64,000 nucleotides of DNA from Alnus glutinosa (lineage: Eukaryota > Streptophyta > Magnoliopsida > Fagales > Betulaceae), in contig NC_084889.1 of NCBI RefSeq assembly GCF_958979055.1, positions 26,552,261 through 26,616,260 of the forward strand. Direction: 5' to 3'. Shown in pieces: positions 36,216-47,551 of the stretch (positions within the stretch are counted from its first letter, which is position 1; each line of letters begins with the position of its first letter). The notes under the pieces were generated by a model, which was not told the origin of the DNA, made no database searches, and saw nothing but the letters and a program-made list of their open reading frames with translations. The translations under genes were made by a program, and so were the position numbers.

Positions 36216-37457
36216 AGAAATGATTGAGAGGACCTTTAACCGGTCCCCTCTCCCTTTAAAATAAAAAAAAATATATTTTATTTAAAAATTGTATTTTTTT
36301 GTTGTTCTATTTTTCCTTTTTGAATATAATTGTTTTTTTTTTTTTAATTTAAAAGGGGGAGGGAGCCGGTTAGAGATCCTCCTCAATCATTTATCCTCGT
36401 AAAACTCATAAATTTTCTCTTGAATTTGATCAAACAAAGTGTGTTGTCAAAATAATGTGGAGAAGGCATTGATTATATACTAGATGACAAAAAAAAAATA
36501 AAAAAAAAGAAAAAAAAAAAAGAAAAGAAAAAAAAAGAAAAAAAGAAGAGAGGAAAATAGGACAATCCACGGTGACCCTTGGGCCCGGTCAAGGGGTTGT
36601 AAAGTAAACACATGTCCTAACAATTTGCTTTGGATCAATTACTTTGGAGACGTGTGTCAAGCTAAATAGGCAGTAAAATTATTATTTATTTAAAAAATAC
36701 AATGGAAAAGACTCAATTTAAAGGCTTGAGATGATGTGATTACACATCGGCAACTGCTACCTATTGATAATTTGAGAATTAATTGTAATTTTACCGGCTT
36801 GTCAGGTGTAGCGTACGTTCGGTCTGGATCTCGTGAGAGACAACAAGACAGTAGTCTTAAATCTAAATTTGTCAGTACTTCAATTGATTTTGCATTTGTA
36901 AATTTCAATAAGTTAGAAATTCTTCAAAAATCAAAATCCTTACAAAGAAGACTAAAGAAGAAATAACATTAACATTTAATTTCTTGACAAATAATGCATA
37001 TTATTAAAACACAAATTTAATTCTACAAAACTCATATTGATAGGGGATGCTAAAGTACCTGTGCTCACCGTGAGCTATCAATTTCTCAATACGGCCTGAA
37101 GCAAGAACTTCATGTTGGCCTGTACATGAATGTGATAACCTTTAAGATCATAACAGTATAGTACAAGAAAGAACACTGAAATGCCAGAACAAAAAGGAAA
37201 AAGGAAAATTAAGAAAAATCTAAAAATTAAGCTAAATATTGCATGTCCACAACACAGTCGTCGCACACATACGTTGTTACTTTAAATCAATGTTATTAGA
37301 AATCATGTATATTATACTCATGTTCTGTGTTTATGTCAACCAACTTAATAGGCCATAAAATTGTAATTCTAAATAAAAGTTTCTTTCACTATAATGCATC
37401 ATGGACGATTCTGGGCGTAGAGGTTGTATTTCTCGCCCATCTTGGTGGTTGCTTCAG

Positions 37458-37738
37458 GTTGGCTTTGCTGCTTTATTAGTAATGAAGTTCACAGAACATT
37501 TTCTTTTGAAAGTGTTGAAATTATCAAGAATGTTGCAAATATTCTCAAATAGAAAACTGCAACCTTTTTCTGCGTGCTCTGGCAAATATCACAATTTTTG
37601 CTAGTAACTTACAAATAGAGTTTTGTGCTCTCATCCCCTTATCATTCCTTCCAGATATGAAAAGCATCTATAGTTTTTGCTAGACAGGTCTTGATCAAAG
37701 TCACTGCCAAATAATTTCTGATTCTTTGTCATAATTTG
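37458..37738 (+). pseudogene. eRF3 intron remnant at the start of block C
   Basis: Only the first 281 bp of the eRF3 intron remain. The sequence shares the block B variants, such as GAAATTATC and TTTTGCTAG, so C derives from a B-like copy. It stops at ATAATTTG, which is joined to CCTCTAAGTGGG (equivalent to 12304 in A). Confidence 0.85.
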
Positions 37739-37757
37739 CCTCTAAGTGGGTTTGCAA

Positions 37758-38240
37758 TGTAATATATTATTCCTTTTTGGTTGTGGCCTTTATATCACAT
37801 TTACGGTATTTACTATGTTTATTATTTTTTTCAATAAACATATACGGCATTATGGATATTTCCATTAATTTAGATTACCGTAAATATGGAATCGGTATTA
37901 TGGTTATTTCTATTAATTTAGATTACCGTAAATATGGAATCGGTTAATTGATTTTAAAACCAATTAACGATATTGTTTCCTTGATGGAAGGAAACAAATA
38001 CGGTGTTTACCATTTTGAGGGTCCCTAACCTAGCCTATAAATAGAGTGTCTGTGTACACCATCAGTACAGCCATCAAGCAATAGGCATAGGTTAGAAGAT
38101 CCCTCAAATAATCTTTTTCTTGTTCTTCAGATGGATCGTGGAAAAGCTTGAGCAAATATGGCTAGAGGTAAGCCTGAATCCTGTTTATTCGTTTTCCGCT
38201 GCGCATGTTAGATTAAGTAATATGTTGAATATTTCTAACA
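37758..38240 (+). mobile_element. Solo LTR of a Copia element
   Basis: A 483-bp LTR with TG..CA ends (TGTAATATATTATTCC..ATTTCTAACA), flanked by a perfect 5-bp duplication TGCAA (37753-37757 and 38241-38245). Blocks A and B show the empty site (GGTTTGCAATAGAAATTGC). Promoter-like TATAAATAGAG is near 38036. No internal domain remains, so LTR-LTR recombination has removed it. Confidence 0.9.
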
Positions 38241-39187
38241 TGCAATAGAAATTGCATACATGTTTATCATTGAATTATAAAAAATCCATTTGGAACAGTG
38301 ACAACGTGACATTTCAGACTATTTTTGGAATTCTTTGAATATGTGTATATAGACATATATCTTGAATTAATAATTGATAAAACATTCTTTGAATGTTGTT
38401 AAGAAATGGTGACAATATTTCCATCCAAAGCGTGTGAATCAAATTAGTTACTGGACTTCTTGAATATTATAAATCAATGATAAATCCTTTCGCTTTTGTT
38501 CTCTCGGCTTCCAAAACTTTTATATATTTTTTCTAAAGTAAGATTATATTAATAAAATTAATTTTTTTATTAAAAAAAAAAAGAGAAGAACAAGTCACAA
38601 GGAGGGGGCGGGGGCCCAACAAAGACCATTGGTTTAAAATATATATATATATTTTTTGGATTGGGCTAAATAAATGGCGGGACTCCGATGGCTTATTGGC
38701 ACGTAAGCCAAAAAAGTGGCAGCTAGATATGACCATTTTTTAGGCAGTTAAGAGGATGAGTTACTTGGAAAAACTCCTATTGCGACAGTAAGAAAACTTG
38801 ATTGCCATAGCAGAGAAGATTGCACTGAGATCAATATCTGGCGAGAGAGATGCCTTGCCTATGACGCTTGGGGAGTATCGAATTTGGATTTAGGAATCTT
38901 TATACGAAAAAAATGGGACATCATCTAGAGAGAGAGAGAAGGCAAAGGAATGAGAGGTACAGTCAAGTAACTAGCAAGTGAAATGAAAAAAAGTGACTAC
39001 GCGTGTAGCCCATGTGTGTCGGGGCGGTGTGAGTGATACACATGGTGGAGGCGAGCAGGGAGGAGTGGTTCAGAGGTGGGCAAAAGTGATGGAGTGGCAT
39101 GTAGAAAAGGTGAAGGCGGACAAAAAGTCAATCCGGCTTCAAAAAACATCAACAAAAAGAGAAGAAAAAAAAAAGAGAGTAAGGGAA

Positions 39188-39520
39188 CACTACAAAAATC
39201 GCATGAAATAGCCACGTGCAGTTTGACACGTGTACAGTGTCGTACACGTGTCAAACATTTAGACACGTGTACTTTGACACGCGTATTACGCGTGTCAAAT
39301 GTGCATGTTACAAACTGCACATTTTGACACGTGTATCGGAATACACGTGTCAAATTTGACACGCGTATTCCAATACGCGTGTCAAATTTTTTTTGACACG
39401 TGTATCGGAATACACGTGTCAAATTTGACACGCGTATTCCAATACGCGTGTCAAAATGTTTTGACACGTGTATTCCGATACACGTGTCAAAATGTTTTTA
39501 ATTAAAAAAAAAACTAAAGA
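39188..39520. mobile_element. CACTA-end-like insertion made of palindromic G-box repeats
   Basis: Absent from A and B. It starts CACTACAAAAATCGC, a CACTA-type terminus, and is flanked by GAA on both sides (39185-39187 and 39521-39523). The inside is an array of hairpins built from TTTGACACGTGTA/TACACGTGTCAAA and TTTGACACGCGTATT/AATACGCGTGTCAAA. The right end (AAACTAAAGA) is not a matching CACTA terminus, so the class is uncertain. No coding capacity. Confidence 0.65.
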
Positions 39521-40191
39521 GAAGGAGAGTAGGGTAGCAGGGTTTGGGGGAAGGAGATGGAACTCCTTCCTTCCTTCTAGGAGACAAACACTAACGGAAG
39601 GAAGAGTTTCTCGCTCTTTAAAGTTGGAGAAAGCTTTTATGCTTTTTCTCCCTATGCGAGAGAACTTTTATACTTGCTCGTCCATTATTTATACAAATAA
39701 TGCTCTCTATTTTACAAATTTGAGGCTTTTCGTTTTTCATACATACAAGCATTCAATTAAAGATGAAAAAAAAATAATAAAAAAAAAATTCAAAAGTCTT
39801 AGTGTGCAAAAATATGTCGCAAGGAAAAGATTTTGAATAGATGTGTCTTGAATCCATACCACCATCTTGCCAAGAGAATGATAACCGAGTGCTTATTTCT
39901 TGACCTTAAAAGCATCACCATGCAATTGAACGCAATTTATAAAGCGAAGTGAAGCGCCAATATAAAACCAAAATAATTAGTTAAACTAAAATTTGTGTGC
40001 TATTTCAGAAATAACTAGTCGGAATGGCTATTTAGTTTCCTTAGTTTGGTGACAATATATTTGTACGCTAGAAATTATGATCAACAAGCTGCATCGATCT
40101 TTTCTTACAACCATATCAAGAGAGTGCCTCAAAAGAAGATGTCCTTAAGTTTCACAATAACTTCATTATTAATGACAAATTAAGAAGCTAA

Positions 40192-42103
40192 TTAATCCCT
40201 TGCTTTGCGTTTAAGAAGAGCAAAGAAATTAGCGGGGCTGCTGAACTCAGTAAAGGAGACTTGTTGGTCAAGTTTCTTTCTGACAGAGTCAAAGAAGTCG
40301 TTTGAAATCGCATCTCCAAAATGTGTCTTGATCAGTCCTTCCGTTGCGGCTCGCAAGCGAGATGTCATTATTTGGGATTTGGGAAGGCTGCCAAGTTCTC
40401 CCATTGCGACGGGAGGCAACTCCTCCATTCTCTCTATGCTAAAACACCCGTTTCCATCCACTGCAGCTTCCACTTCTTCCGGAGACATGTGATATACCGG
40501 CATATTAAAGGAGTCTGCTTCTTCCTCTCCAACTTTTCCCTGAATGAAACAAAAAGGGGAAAAAAAAAATACACATTGACCAAAAATGACCATATAATTT
40601 CATATAATTTGAGGAGGTGCGAAAGAAATGAGTCTTCGAAGATAGGTGAAATTAAGATTCAGTGCAATTGTCTGCTCATATTGATTGCAACTTGCAGTAC
40701 GGGCACGCAATTGTGAGAAAACCCTTGTGAGGCTCACCTATCCAGATAGGTGTTCAAGCTGTCCTGATAGGTGTTCGAGCAGCCCAAGACTGCACAAATA
40801 GGTAGACCCCATAATTGTTTGTCCAGTTCGGGACAATGGGAGAACGACGGAAAATGATTTAGGTTAAAACCATTTTACACGTCATAAATGTTATTTTCTT
40901 TGGTTAACTTGAAACATTTTTAGATGAACCAATATTTTATGTTGCGTCAAACACTCAAAAATAGGAAAAGCCTTTGCGGGAAAATATTTTATGCCGGGGA
41001 AAATACAACAAAAACTTGGGTTAGCTAATGATTTCTTACCGTCCTGACCATGTCTGCGAGGCATGACTCGAAGAGGCTAAACGCCATATTTTGTGCAGTT
41101 TGAGAATGGAGGGTTCCATTGCGGCGGCCGCAGAAGACAAGTGCGATCAATCCACCGGTCACCAACTCTTGAGCCCTGGCCTGCAGAAAGCACTCCATGT
41201 CCTCAGCAAATTGAGTTTCATAGGCCTTAACAACTTCATCTTTCGAATTGGCGCAGTAGATTCTCCCTTTATTCCAAGCAGGAGAGGTTTTGTCAATAAT
41301 CGATTTTGGGACTCCCGAAAGCCAATGGATGGCATAAGAAGCGTGAACAAAGTGCAAAGATGCATTGGGAAACAAGCGGCTGTAGAAAGAACCCGCCACG
41401 GCCCCCGCATAATATTGTCTGTCCGGTGGGAGGGATGCGAAGAGTGTGTTGAAATCGTTAGAGACGTGATCGTTGAAGAAGACTTGAAATTCAGGGAGCT
41501 GAGAATGGAGTCCTTGGCATTCGTACTTCAACCGCACTGCTTCAATTATGTTTTGCACTGCGAAAAATGTATTAGGCCCAGTAGAGCAACCTAAATCTGC
41601 AATTCGAAAGGTGGTTGACGAAAGAAAGTTGGTGGCGTCAAGCTTTTCAGCAACTGATTCAGTTATTAGCTCTTTTGCAGTGTCGATAACTCCTCTCTGA
41701 AACACACGAGATCTTGTTAGAAAATAAAGATGTTAGAATTTTTAAAAAGTAATATTTTTTAGTAGACAGTCATACTACTCTCATACAACTGGGATGATGT
41801 GAAAAAGAAAAATAAAAAAATAAAAAATATATACATGGGAGAAAAGTAGAAAGGAGAAAGTGCCCACTTTTCATGGTTTGGGAAAATTAGATAATAAGGA
41901 AGAACATAAAAAGCTGATTGGTGCTTTCTAATCGAAAAAAAAAATTGTTCTACACATTGTTTTAATCAAGAGAAAAATGTCATTGTTTCTTCTTGTATTT
42001 TGAATTTTGAGTCATGATGAAAAGGAGAAAGATATATAAATAATACAATAAAAAAATTAAGCAAGGACAAACCAACACTTTCGCTTCTTCTTCTTCTTCT
42101 TAA

Positions 42104-42137
<34 letters not shown>

Positions 42138-43950
42138 AATTTTTTTGTAACTTTTTATTTATTTATTTAGGGTATAATTGTAATTTTGTAAGGATTCTAT
42201 CATATAAGGAAATGGACAAAGATTTATTTATAACAATCCAAAGTGCAAGGAGTAATAAGACAAAATTAAAACCACCATTTAAAAATAACCTATTGTAATC
42301 TTCCCTCAGCTTTGTGACAAGTAAGTCCTTCCATCATATTTTTCATCTAGCTTTTAGCAGAAAATTTGCAGCTTCTCCGTATCATACCAATAAAAATAGG
42401 AAAATGTTAGATTTACAACACTAATACAACAACTGTACAACAATCCCTCACATGAGGGTAGGTCCTACATACTGGAGCCCACCTTCATGTGAGGGATTGT
42501 TGTACAGTTGTTGTATTTGTGTTGTACAAGTATCAAATCCCATAAAAATATGACTTGTGTATTCATATCCACACCACTATCCCACAAAAGTAAAGACAGT
42601 TTTCTTCTAATAACATGTCTTTTGAGTTTATTAAAATGACGTGTTTTTTTTAATAACATAGACAAAGTTGGAATGAATTTTATTAAAAAAAACATGCGAA
42701 TTTCACATGCTATTAAAAAAAATTGACACATGTCATTTTCATAAATTACGTTGAAAGAATTTATTCTAACTCAATTTGGAGAAAATCTTTGTTCCAAAAG
42801 TAATTATGCCTACATTTTCTTTTCTTTTTATTTTCCAAAAAAAAAAAAAAAAATAGCGAGGCTGAAGATGGCAATGAGGGGTACGTAAAGATCTTAACCC
42901 ACTGTCTCCTTTGACACCCCCAATCCCGTATGCATCAGGATCCCCGACCCGTATAACAGTAGGTGGCGTGAAGCCACCCTTACCGTCCACTCAACAAAGG
43001 TAAAGATCCACCCACGTAGACCAATGTGTGTAAGGGCGGAGTTTTAGCCCCTTCCTTGGGAGTGGAGCGTGCAAAGAGTAGGCAATATAGGTGAATCTCC
43101 GTTACCCCCCACCGCCCTTCTCCATCTTCTCTTTTTCATTAATTATATTGAATATGATTTTAATAATAACACGGATCTAGCATTAGTGCAAATTAGTAGC
43201 TACCTCTTTTGAAAGGTAAGTGAATCAAATTCATTCACACTCGCCATACCAGCGTGAAAGTGAACCCCGCTTTCTAATGTTGATAATAATTGTAAAGCTT
43301 AATTGTGTCTTAGCTATAGTAGTTGAGAGAAAGGACATAGACTTTAAAGGGTTACTTGAAAGACTTGGTTGTGGGAGACCACTATGGCGTTGACGTGTGG
43401 CGGTGGGCTATGAGTATTTATTTGTCTTTGAATTGTTAAAGCACGTAATTGGATTAGAGAAATCCTATTTGGTTGACTGATGTTGTATAGCAAACACTGG
43501 GTCACAGTCACATTCAGTCTTTAAATTTGTTTTAATAAGTTTTTACTGATTCAGGCGCTGACTTTTAACGTTAATCATATAAAAAATTAAAAAAATAAAA
43601 ACTAGTCAAGTTCTTCAGATTTCATCACCCATCTTCTCCCCCTCTCTCTCTCTCTCTCTCTCTCTCTATAGATTAACGTACACCTGCCTGGATCGCCTTT
43701 CAAATGAGTACGTAGGCCCGATCTATATATAGTCTCATTGTTTCCATTACAGATATATATATGGAGATCTGAGTTGAGAAATCGACAAAACAGATATGGA
43801 TAGGAATGAATCAGCTAGATCTAACGAAAGAAAGTGTTCATGTAGAGGAGAGACTACCTGGTAGGAGGAGTTGTTGGAGTAGCTATCGTTACTATCTCCA
43901 CCTTTCATCGGATATGCTTCAGACGGTTTCGATGTTTGCTCCGCTGCCAT
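40192..43950 (-). CDS. SABATH family carboxyl methyltransferase, copy C
   Basis: Exons 43858-43950, 41040-41696 and 40192-40539 encode 365 residues. Most differences from A lie in exon 3 (SPEEVEAAV, VAMGELG, SRLRAATEGLIKTHF, DQQVSFTEFSSPANF). In the substrate pocket copy C has HASYAIHWLSGVP where A and B have Asn before His. Intron 1 keeps the ancestral 0.2 kb segment (41790-41990) lost in A and B, so it has a single acceptor, and it carries the MITE at 42399-42541. Frame and splice sites are intact. Confidence 0.92.
42399..42541. mobile_element. Small MULE-like MITE in SABATH C intron 1
   Basis: A 143-bp element flanked by the perfect 9-bp duplication ATAAAAATA (42390-42398 and 42542-42550). 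The terminal inverted repeats share GTACAACAATCCCTCACATG and the ends begin GG/CCC. The empty site is intact in A and B (for example 15941-15950). Confidence 0.85.
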
Positions 43951-44007
43951 CTCTCTCTCTCTCTCTCTCCGGGGCTGATCTATTAACTATTAGCCTCTAT
44001 TATACAA

Positions 44008-44015
44008 TTAATATA
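44008..44015 (-). promoter_or_regulatory. TATA-like box of SABATH copy C (candidate)
   Basis: TATATTAA on the minus strand, about 58 bp upstream of the ATG. It is closer than in copy A because the CT tract is shorter. Confidence 0.3.
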
Positions 44016-44248
44016 GAATGGCCAAAAAGTCAAGGAAAGCGCATGTAGTCTTCGGTTGTCTAAAATTGTGACGAGTGGCATACTCAACTTCCACATGCAA
44101 TATCTTAGGATATTTAAAGAGGAGTAATGCTAGCCCTACCCTAACTGACTCTCAAATCTACGCACTCGTTAGTTAAATTTTTTTTTTTTTTTTTTTTTTT
44201 CTTTTTGTCGTTCACTCTCTCTCATACAACGAGAAATAATTAACTATA

Positions 44249-44366
44249 AGAGGTAGCTCAATCGGTTAGAGACTATGCCTCATGAAGCGGAGGTCTCTAG
44301 TTCGAATCTCTCATCCCCCTCTTGTGTAAACATATAAAAAAAAAAAAGAAAAAAAGAAAAAAAAAA
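44249..44366 (+). mobile_element. tRNA-derived SINE (copy C)
   Basis: A better preserved A box (GTAGCTCAATCGGTTAGAGAC) and B box (GGTCTCTAGTTCGAATCTC) than in A and B, followed by a poly-A interrupted by G. Confidence 0.65.
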
Positions 44367-45435
44367 TGAGAAATGATTGAGAGGACCTTTAACCGGCCCC
44401 CTCTCGCTTTAAAATAAAAAAAATATAATTTTATTTAAAAAGTGTATTTTTTTGTTGTTCTATTTTTCCTTTTTGAATATAATTTTTTTTTTTTAATTTA
44501 AAAGGGGGAGGGAGACGGTTAGAGGTCCCCCTCAATCATTTATCCTCGTAAAACTCATAAATTTTCTCTTGAATTTGATCAAACAAAGTGTGTTGTCAAA
44601 AAAATGTGGAGAAGGCATTGATTATATACTAGATGACATAAAAAAGAAAAAAAAAAACAAAAAAGAGGAAAAAAGGACAATCCACGGTGACCCTTGGGCC
44701 CGGTCAAGGGGTTGTAAAGTAAACACATGTCCTAACAATTTGCTTTGAATCAATTACTTTGGAGACGTGTGTCAAGCTAAATAGGCAGTAAAATTATTAT
44801 TTATTTAAAAAATACAATGGAAAAGACTCAATTTAAAGGCTTGAGATGATGTGATTACACATCGGCAACTGCTACCTGTTGATAATTTGAGAATTAATTG
44901 TAATTTCACCGGCTTGTCAGGTGTAGCGTGACGTTTGGTCTGGATCTCGTGAAAGACAACAAGACAATAGTCTTAAATCTAGATTTGTCAGTACTTCAAT
45001 TGATTTTGCATTTGTAAATTTCAATAAGTTAGAAATTCTTCAAAAATCAAAATCCTTACAAAGAAGAATAAAGAAGAAATAACATTAACATTTAATTTCT
45101 TGACAAATAATGCATATTATTAAAACACATTTTGTTCTACAAAACTCATATTGATAGGGGATGCTAAAGTACCTTTGCTCACGGTGAGCTATCAATTTCT
45201 CAATACGGCCTGAAGCAAGAACTTCATGTTGGCCTGTACATGAATGTGATAACCTTTAAGATCATAACAGTATAGTACAAGAAAGAACACTAAAATGCCA
45301 GAACAAAAAGGAAAAAGGAAAATTAAGAAAAATCTAAAAATTAAGCTAAATATTGCATGTCCACAACACAGTCGTCGCACACATACGTTGTTACTTCAAA
45401 TCAATGTTATTAGAAATCATGTATATTATACTCAT

Positions 45436-45613
45436 AACAATATGGCCTCTCATAACAATATAGATCTTCATTGGCTGGAAGACACCCCATCGAGTGTTAG
45501 TAACATTGTTTTTAGGGAACAACCGGGTCCCTAAGATCCTAGTCTCATAGGATCAATATGGATGTAATCTTCTTGAAGTAGCAATAATATTTGTCTCTGT
45601 TCAAAAAAAAAAA
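45436..45613 (+). mobile_element. Poly-A retroposon with long target-site duplication
   Basis: A 178-bp insertion ends in a poly-A run and is flanked by an exact 24-bp duplication (45412-45435 and 45614-45637). A and B have the empty site (near 18890-18913). It has no A/B boxes and no clear ORF. It could be a severely 5'-truncated LINE or a retrocopy of another RNA. Confidence 0.8.
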
Positions 45614-46388
45614 AGAAATCATGTATATTATACTCATGTTCTGTGTTTATGTCAACCAACTTAATAGGCCATAAAATTGTAATTCTAAATAAAAGTTTCT
45701 TTCACTATAATGCATCATGGACGATTCTGGGCGTAGAGGTTGTATTTCTTGCCCATCTTGGTGGTTGCTTCAAAACTGAAGTCTCTCCGTCTTGATTGAA
45801 TAATAGACTAAAAAATTTCAAGTTTACAAAAATGGATGGGTGCTCTGTTTCTTCCCCTCACATTTCTTCCCCCTGTTGTCTCTCCGTCTGGTTCTTCCTC
45901 TTCTTCAAAACCATTTGTCTCTCTCTCCCTATATTCCTTTGTATGAGAAAACAACCTTCGTTCTTACAGGCAATGCCCAGGAAAAAATAAAAAAGGAAAC
46001 AGGAAATGGAATTTCTAGACTCTGTTTTCTGGGTCTCTCTGTATTTAAGTAACCCAATTCTTTTTGTGAAACATCAATCAAAATTTGACCTTTTGGTTCT
46101 CTTTCTGAATCTGAAATTTAACTCTAAACCCACTTGTTTAATATACTAGATGAACGATAGTAAATAAAAGTGAAGAAAATCTTGAGTATCTTTAAGTGTA
46201 TAAATACTTCCCCACACATCCAAATCTGAAACAATCTGCTCAAAATAATATGCTACAGCCAAATCTGGGCGCCGGCAGAGGTCAATGTCAACTAGTGGAA
46301 ATGGCACCGGCGAAATAGGTCAGCCGGCCGGAGAGAGAGAAGAAAAACGAGAGAGAGCGTTGGTTCAGGGAGAGAGAGCGTTGGGGTT

Positions 46389-46596
46389 GGATCAGGATCC
46401 CCTCAAATTCTTTGCCCGAATTTGATACAATTCGGGCAGGTTGTTGTGAGTAAGCATTTATGAGATTCACCTGACCGGATAAGCAGTTGGGCAGCCCAAC
46501 TTTTATTTGGTCAGGTGGGTCTCATAAATGCTCACTCACAACTACCTGCCCGAATTCTATTAAATTCGGGCAAAGAATTTGAGGGGATCTTAATTC
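46389..46596. mobile_element. Hairpin MITE with 9-bp target duplication
   Basis: Two arms of about 85 bp are complementary (GATCCCCTCAAATTCTTTGC and CCCGAATTTGATACAATTCG on the left, mirrored on the right). The flanks are GTTGGGGTT at 46380-46388 and 46597-46605. Block D lacks it (near 55085). Confidence 0.8.
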
Positions 46597-46732
46597 GTTG
46601 GGGTTGGGGTCATTGTTTTCAAAGAAGAAAACGAAAAAGACGAAAAGGAAAAATCTGATGCGGTAATGCCGGTGTAAATAGATGGGTGCGGGGAGTTGGG
46701 TTAAGCGTAGCATTTCTTATATTTAAAATGTA

Positions 46733-47170
46733 GGGTTAAATACCCCAGAGGTACCTGAGTTTTACGTGTTTTTAAATTTAGTATCTCAGTTTCATTTCGT
46801 ATTACAGGTAGTACCTGAATTTGGAAGAAAAAAGCTCTAGGTAGTACCTGTCAGATTTCTCATCCAAATTTCAACTTCTCGCCACGTGTCAACCGCTGAG
46901 GTTGACACGTGGCACCAAAAAAAAAATTAAAAAATTAAAAAAAATTAAAAAAAAAACTAAAAAAAGAAAAAAAAAAAAAAAAAAAAAAAAAAGAGGGGTG
47001 GCTGAGCCACCCCGCTTGGCAACCATGGGGGTGGCCGGCCACCCCCATTTTGGCCAAGGAGGTGGCCCAGCCACCCCCATTTTGGCCAAGGAGGTGGCCC
47101 AGCCACCCCCTTGGCCGGTCTGGGGTGGCCGAACCACCCCATAGGGGGTGGTTCAGCCACCCTACAGTTG

Positions 47171-47203
<33 letters not shown>

Positions 47204-47551
47204 AGGGTTTTGGCCCTAGGGGGTGGCCTTGGCCAAAATGGGGGTGGCTGGCCACCCCCATGGTGGCCAAGAGCCACCCCTCTTTTTTTTTTTCTTTTTT
47301 TTCATTTTTTTAATTTTAAACATTTTTTTTAATTTTTTAATTTTTTAATTTTTAATTTTTTTTATGTGGTGCCACGTGTCAACCTCAGCGGTTGACACGT
47401 GGCAAGAAGTTGAAATTCCCACGAGAAATCTAACAGGTACTACCTAGGGCTTTTTTCTTCCAAATTCAGGTACTACCTGTGATACGAAATGAAACTGAGG
47501 TACTAAATTTAAAAACACGTAAAACTCAGATACCTCTGGGGTATTTAACCC
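46733..47551. mobile_element. MULE-like MITE with GGTGGC-rich core
   Basis: Inverted repeats of about 190 bp start GGGTTAAATACCCCAGAGG and end with the complement. They are flanked by the 9-bp duplication TAAAATGTA (46724-46732 and 47552-47560). Block D shows the empty site at about 55206. The core carries poly-A/T runs and a G+C-rich array of GGTGGCC/GGCCACC blocks (46995-47160 and 47220-47278). The arms contain a CCACGTGTCAACC/GGTTGACACGTGG palindrome. Confidence 0.85.

Larger units (their letters stand above)
19047..37457. repeat. Segmental duplication block B
   Basis: This is the second unit, 18.4 kb long because it carries the extra 21394-27526 segment. The right part (27527-37457) is almost identical to 9113-19046 by eye. 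The left part (19047-21393) differs from 6677-9112 at many positions, including several indels. Confidence 0.93.

Noticed and set aside
38997..39505. ORFs with FDTRIGIRVSNLTRVF-type repeats
   Set aside because: They are translations of the palindromic G-box array at 39188-39520. The repeat is at DNA level and reads similarly on both strands.
46902..47313. Overlapping ORFs in the GGTGGCC-rich MITE core, both strands
   Set aside because: Low-complexity Pro/Trp/Gly and poly-Lys/Phe translations arise from simple repeats and homopolymers. No family or start context supports a gene.
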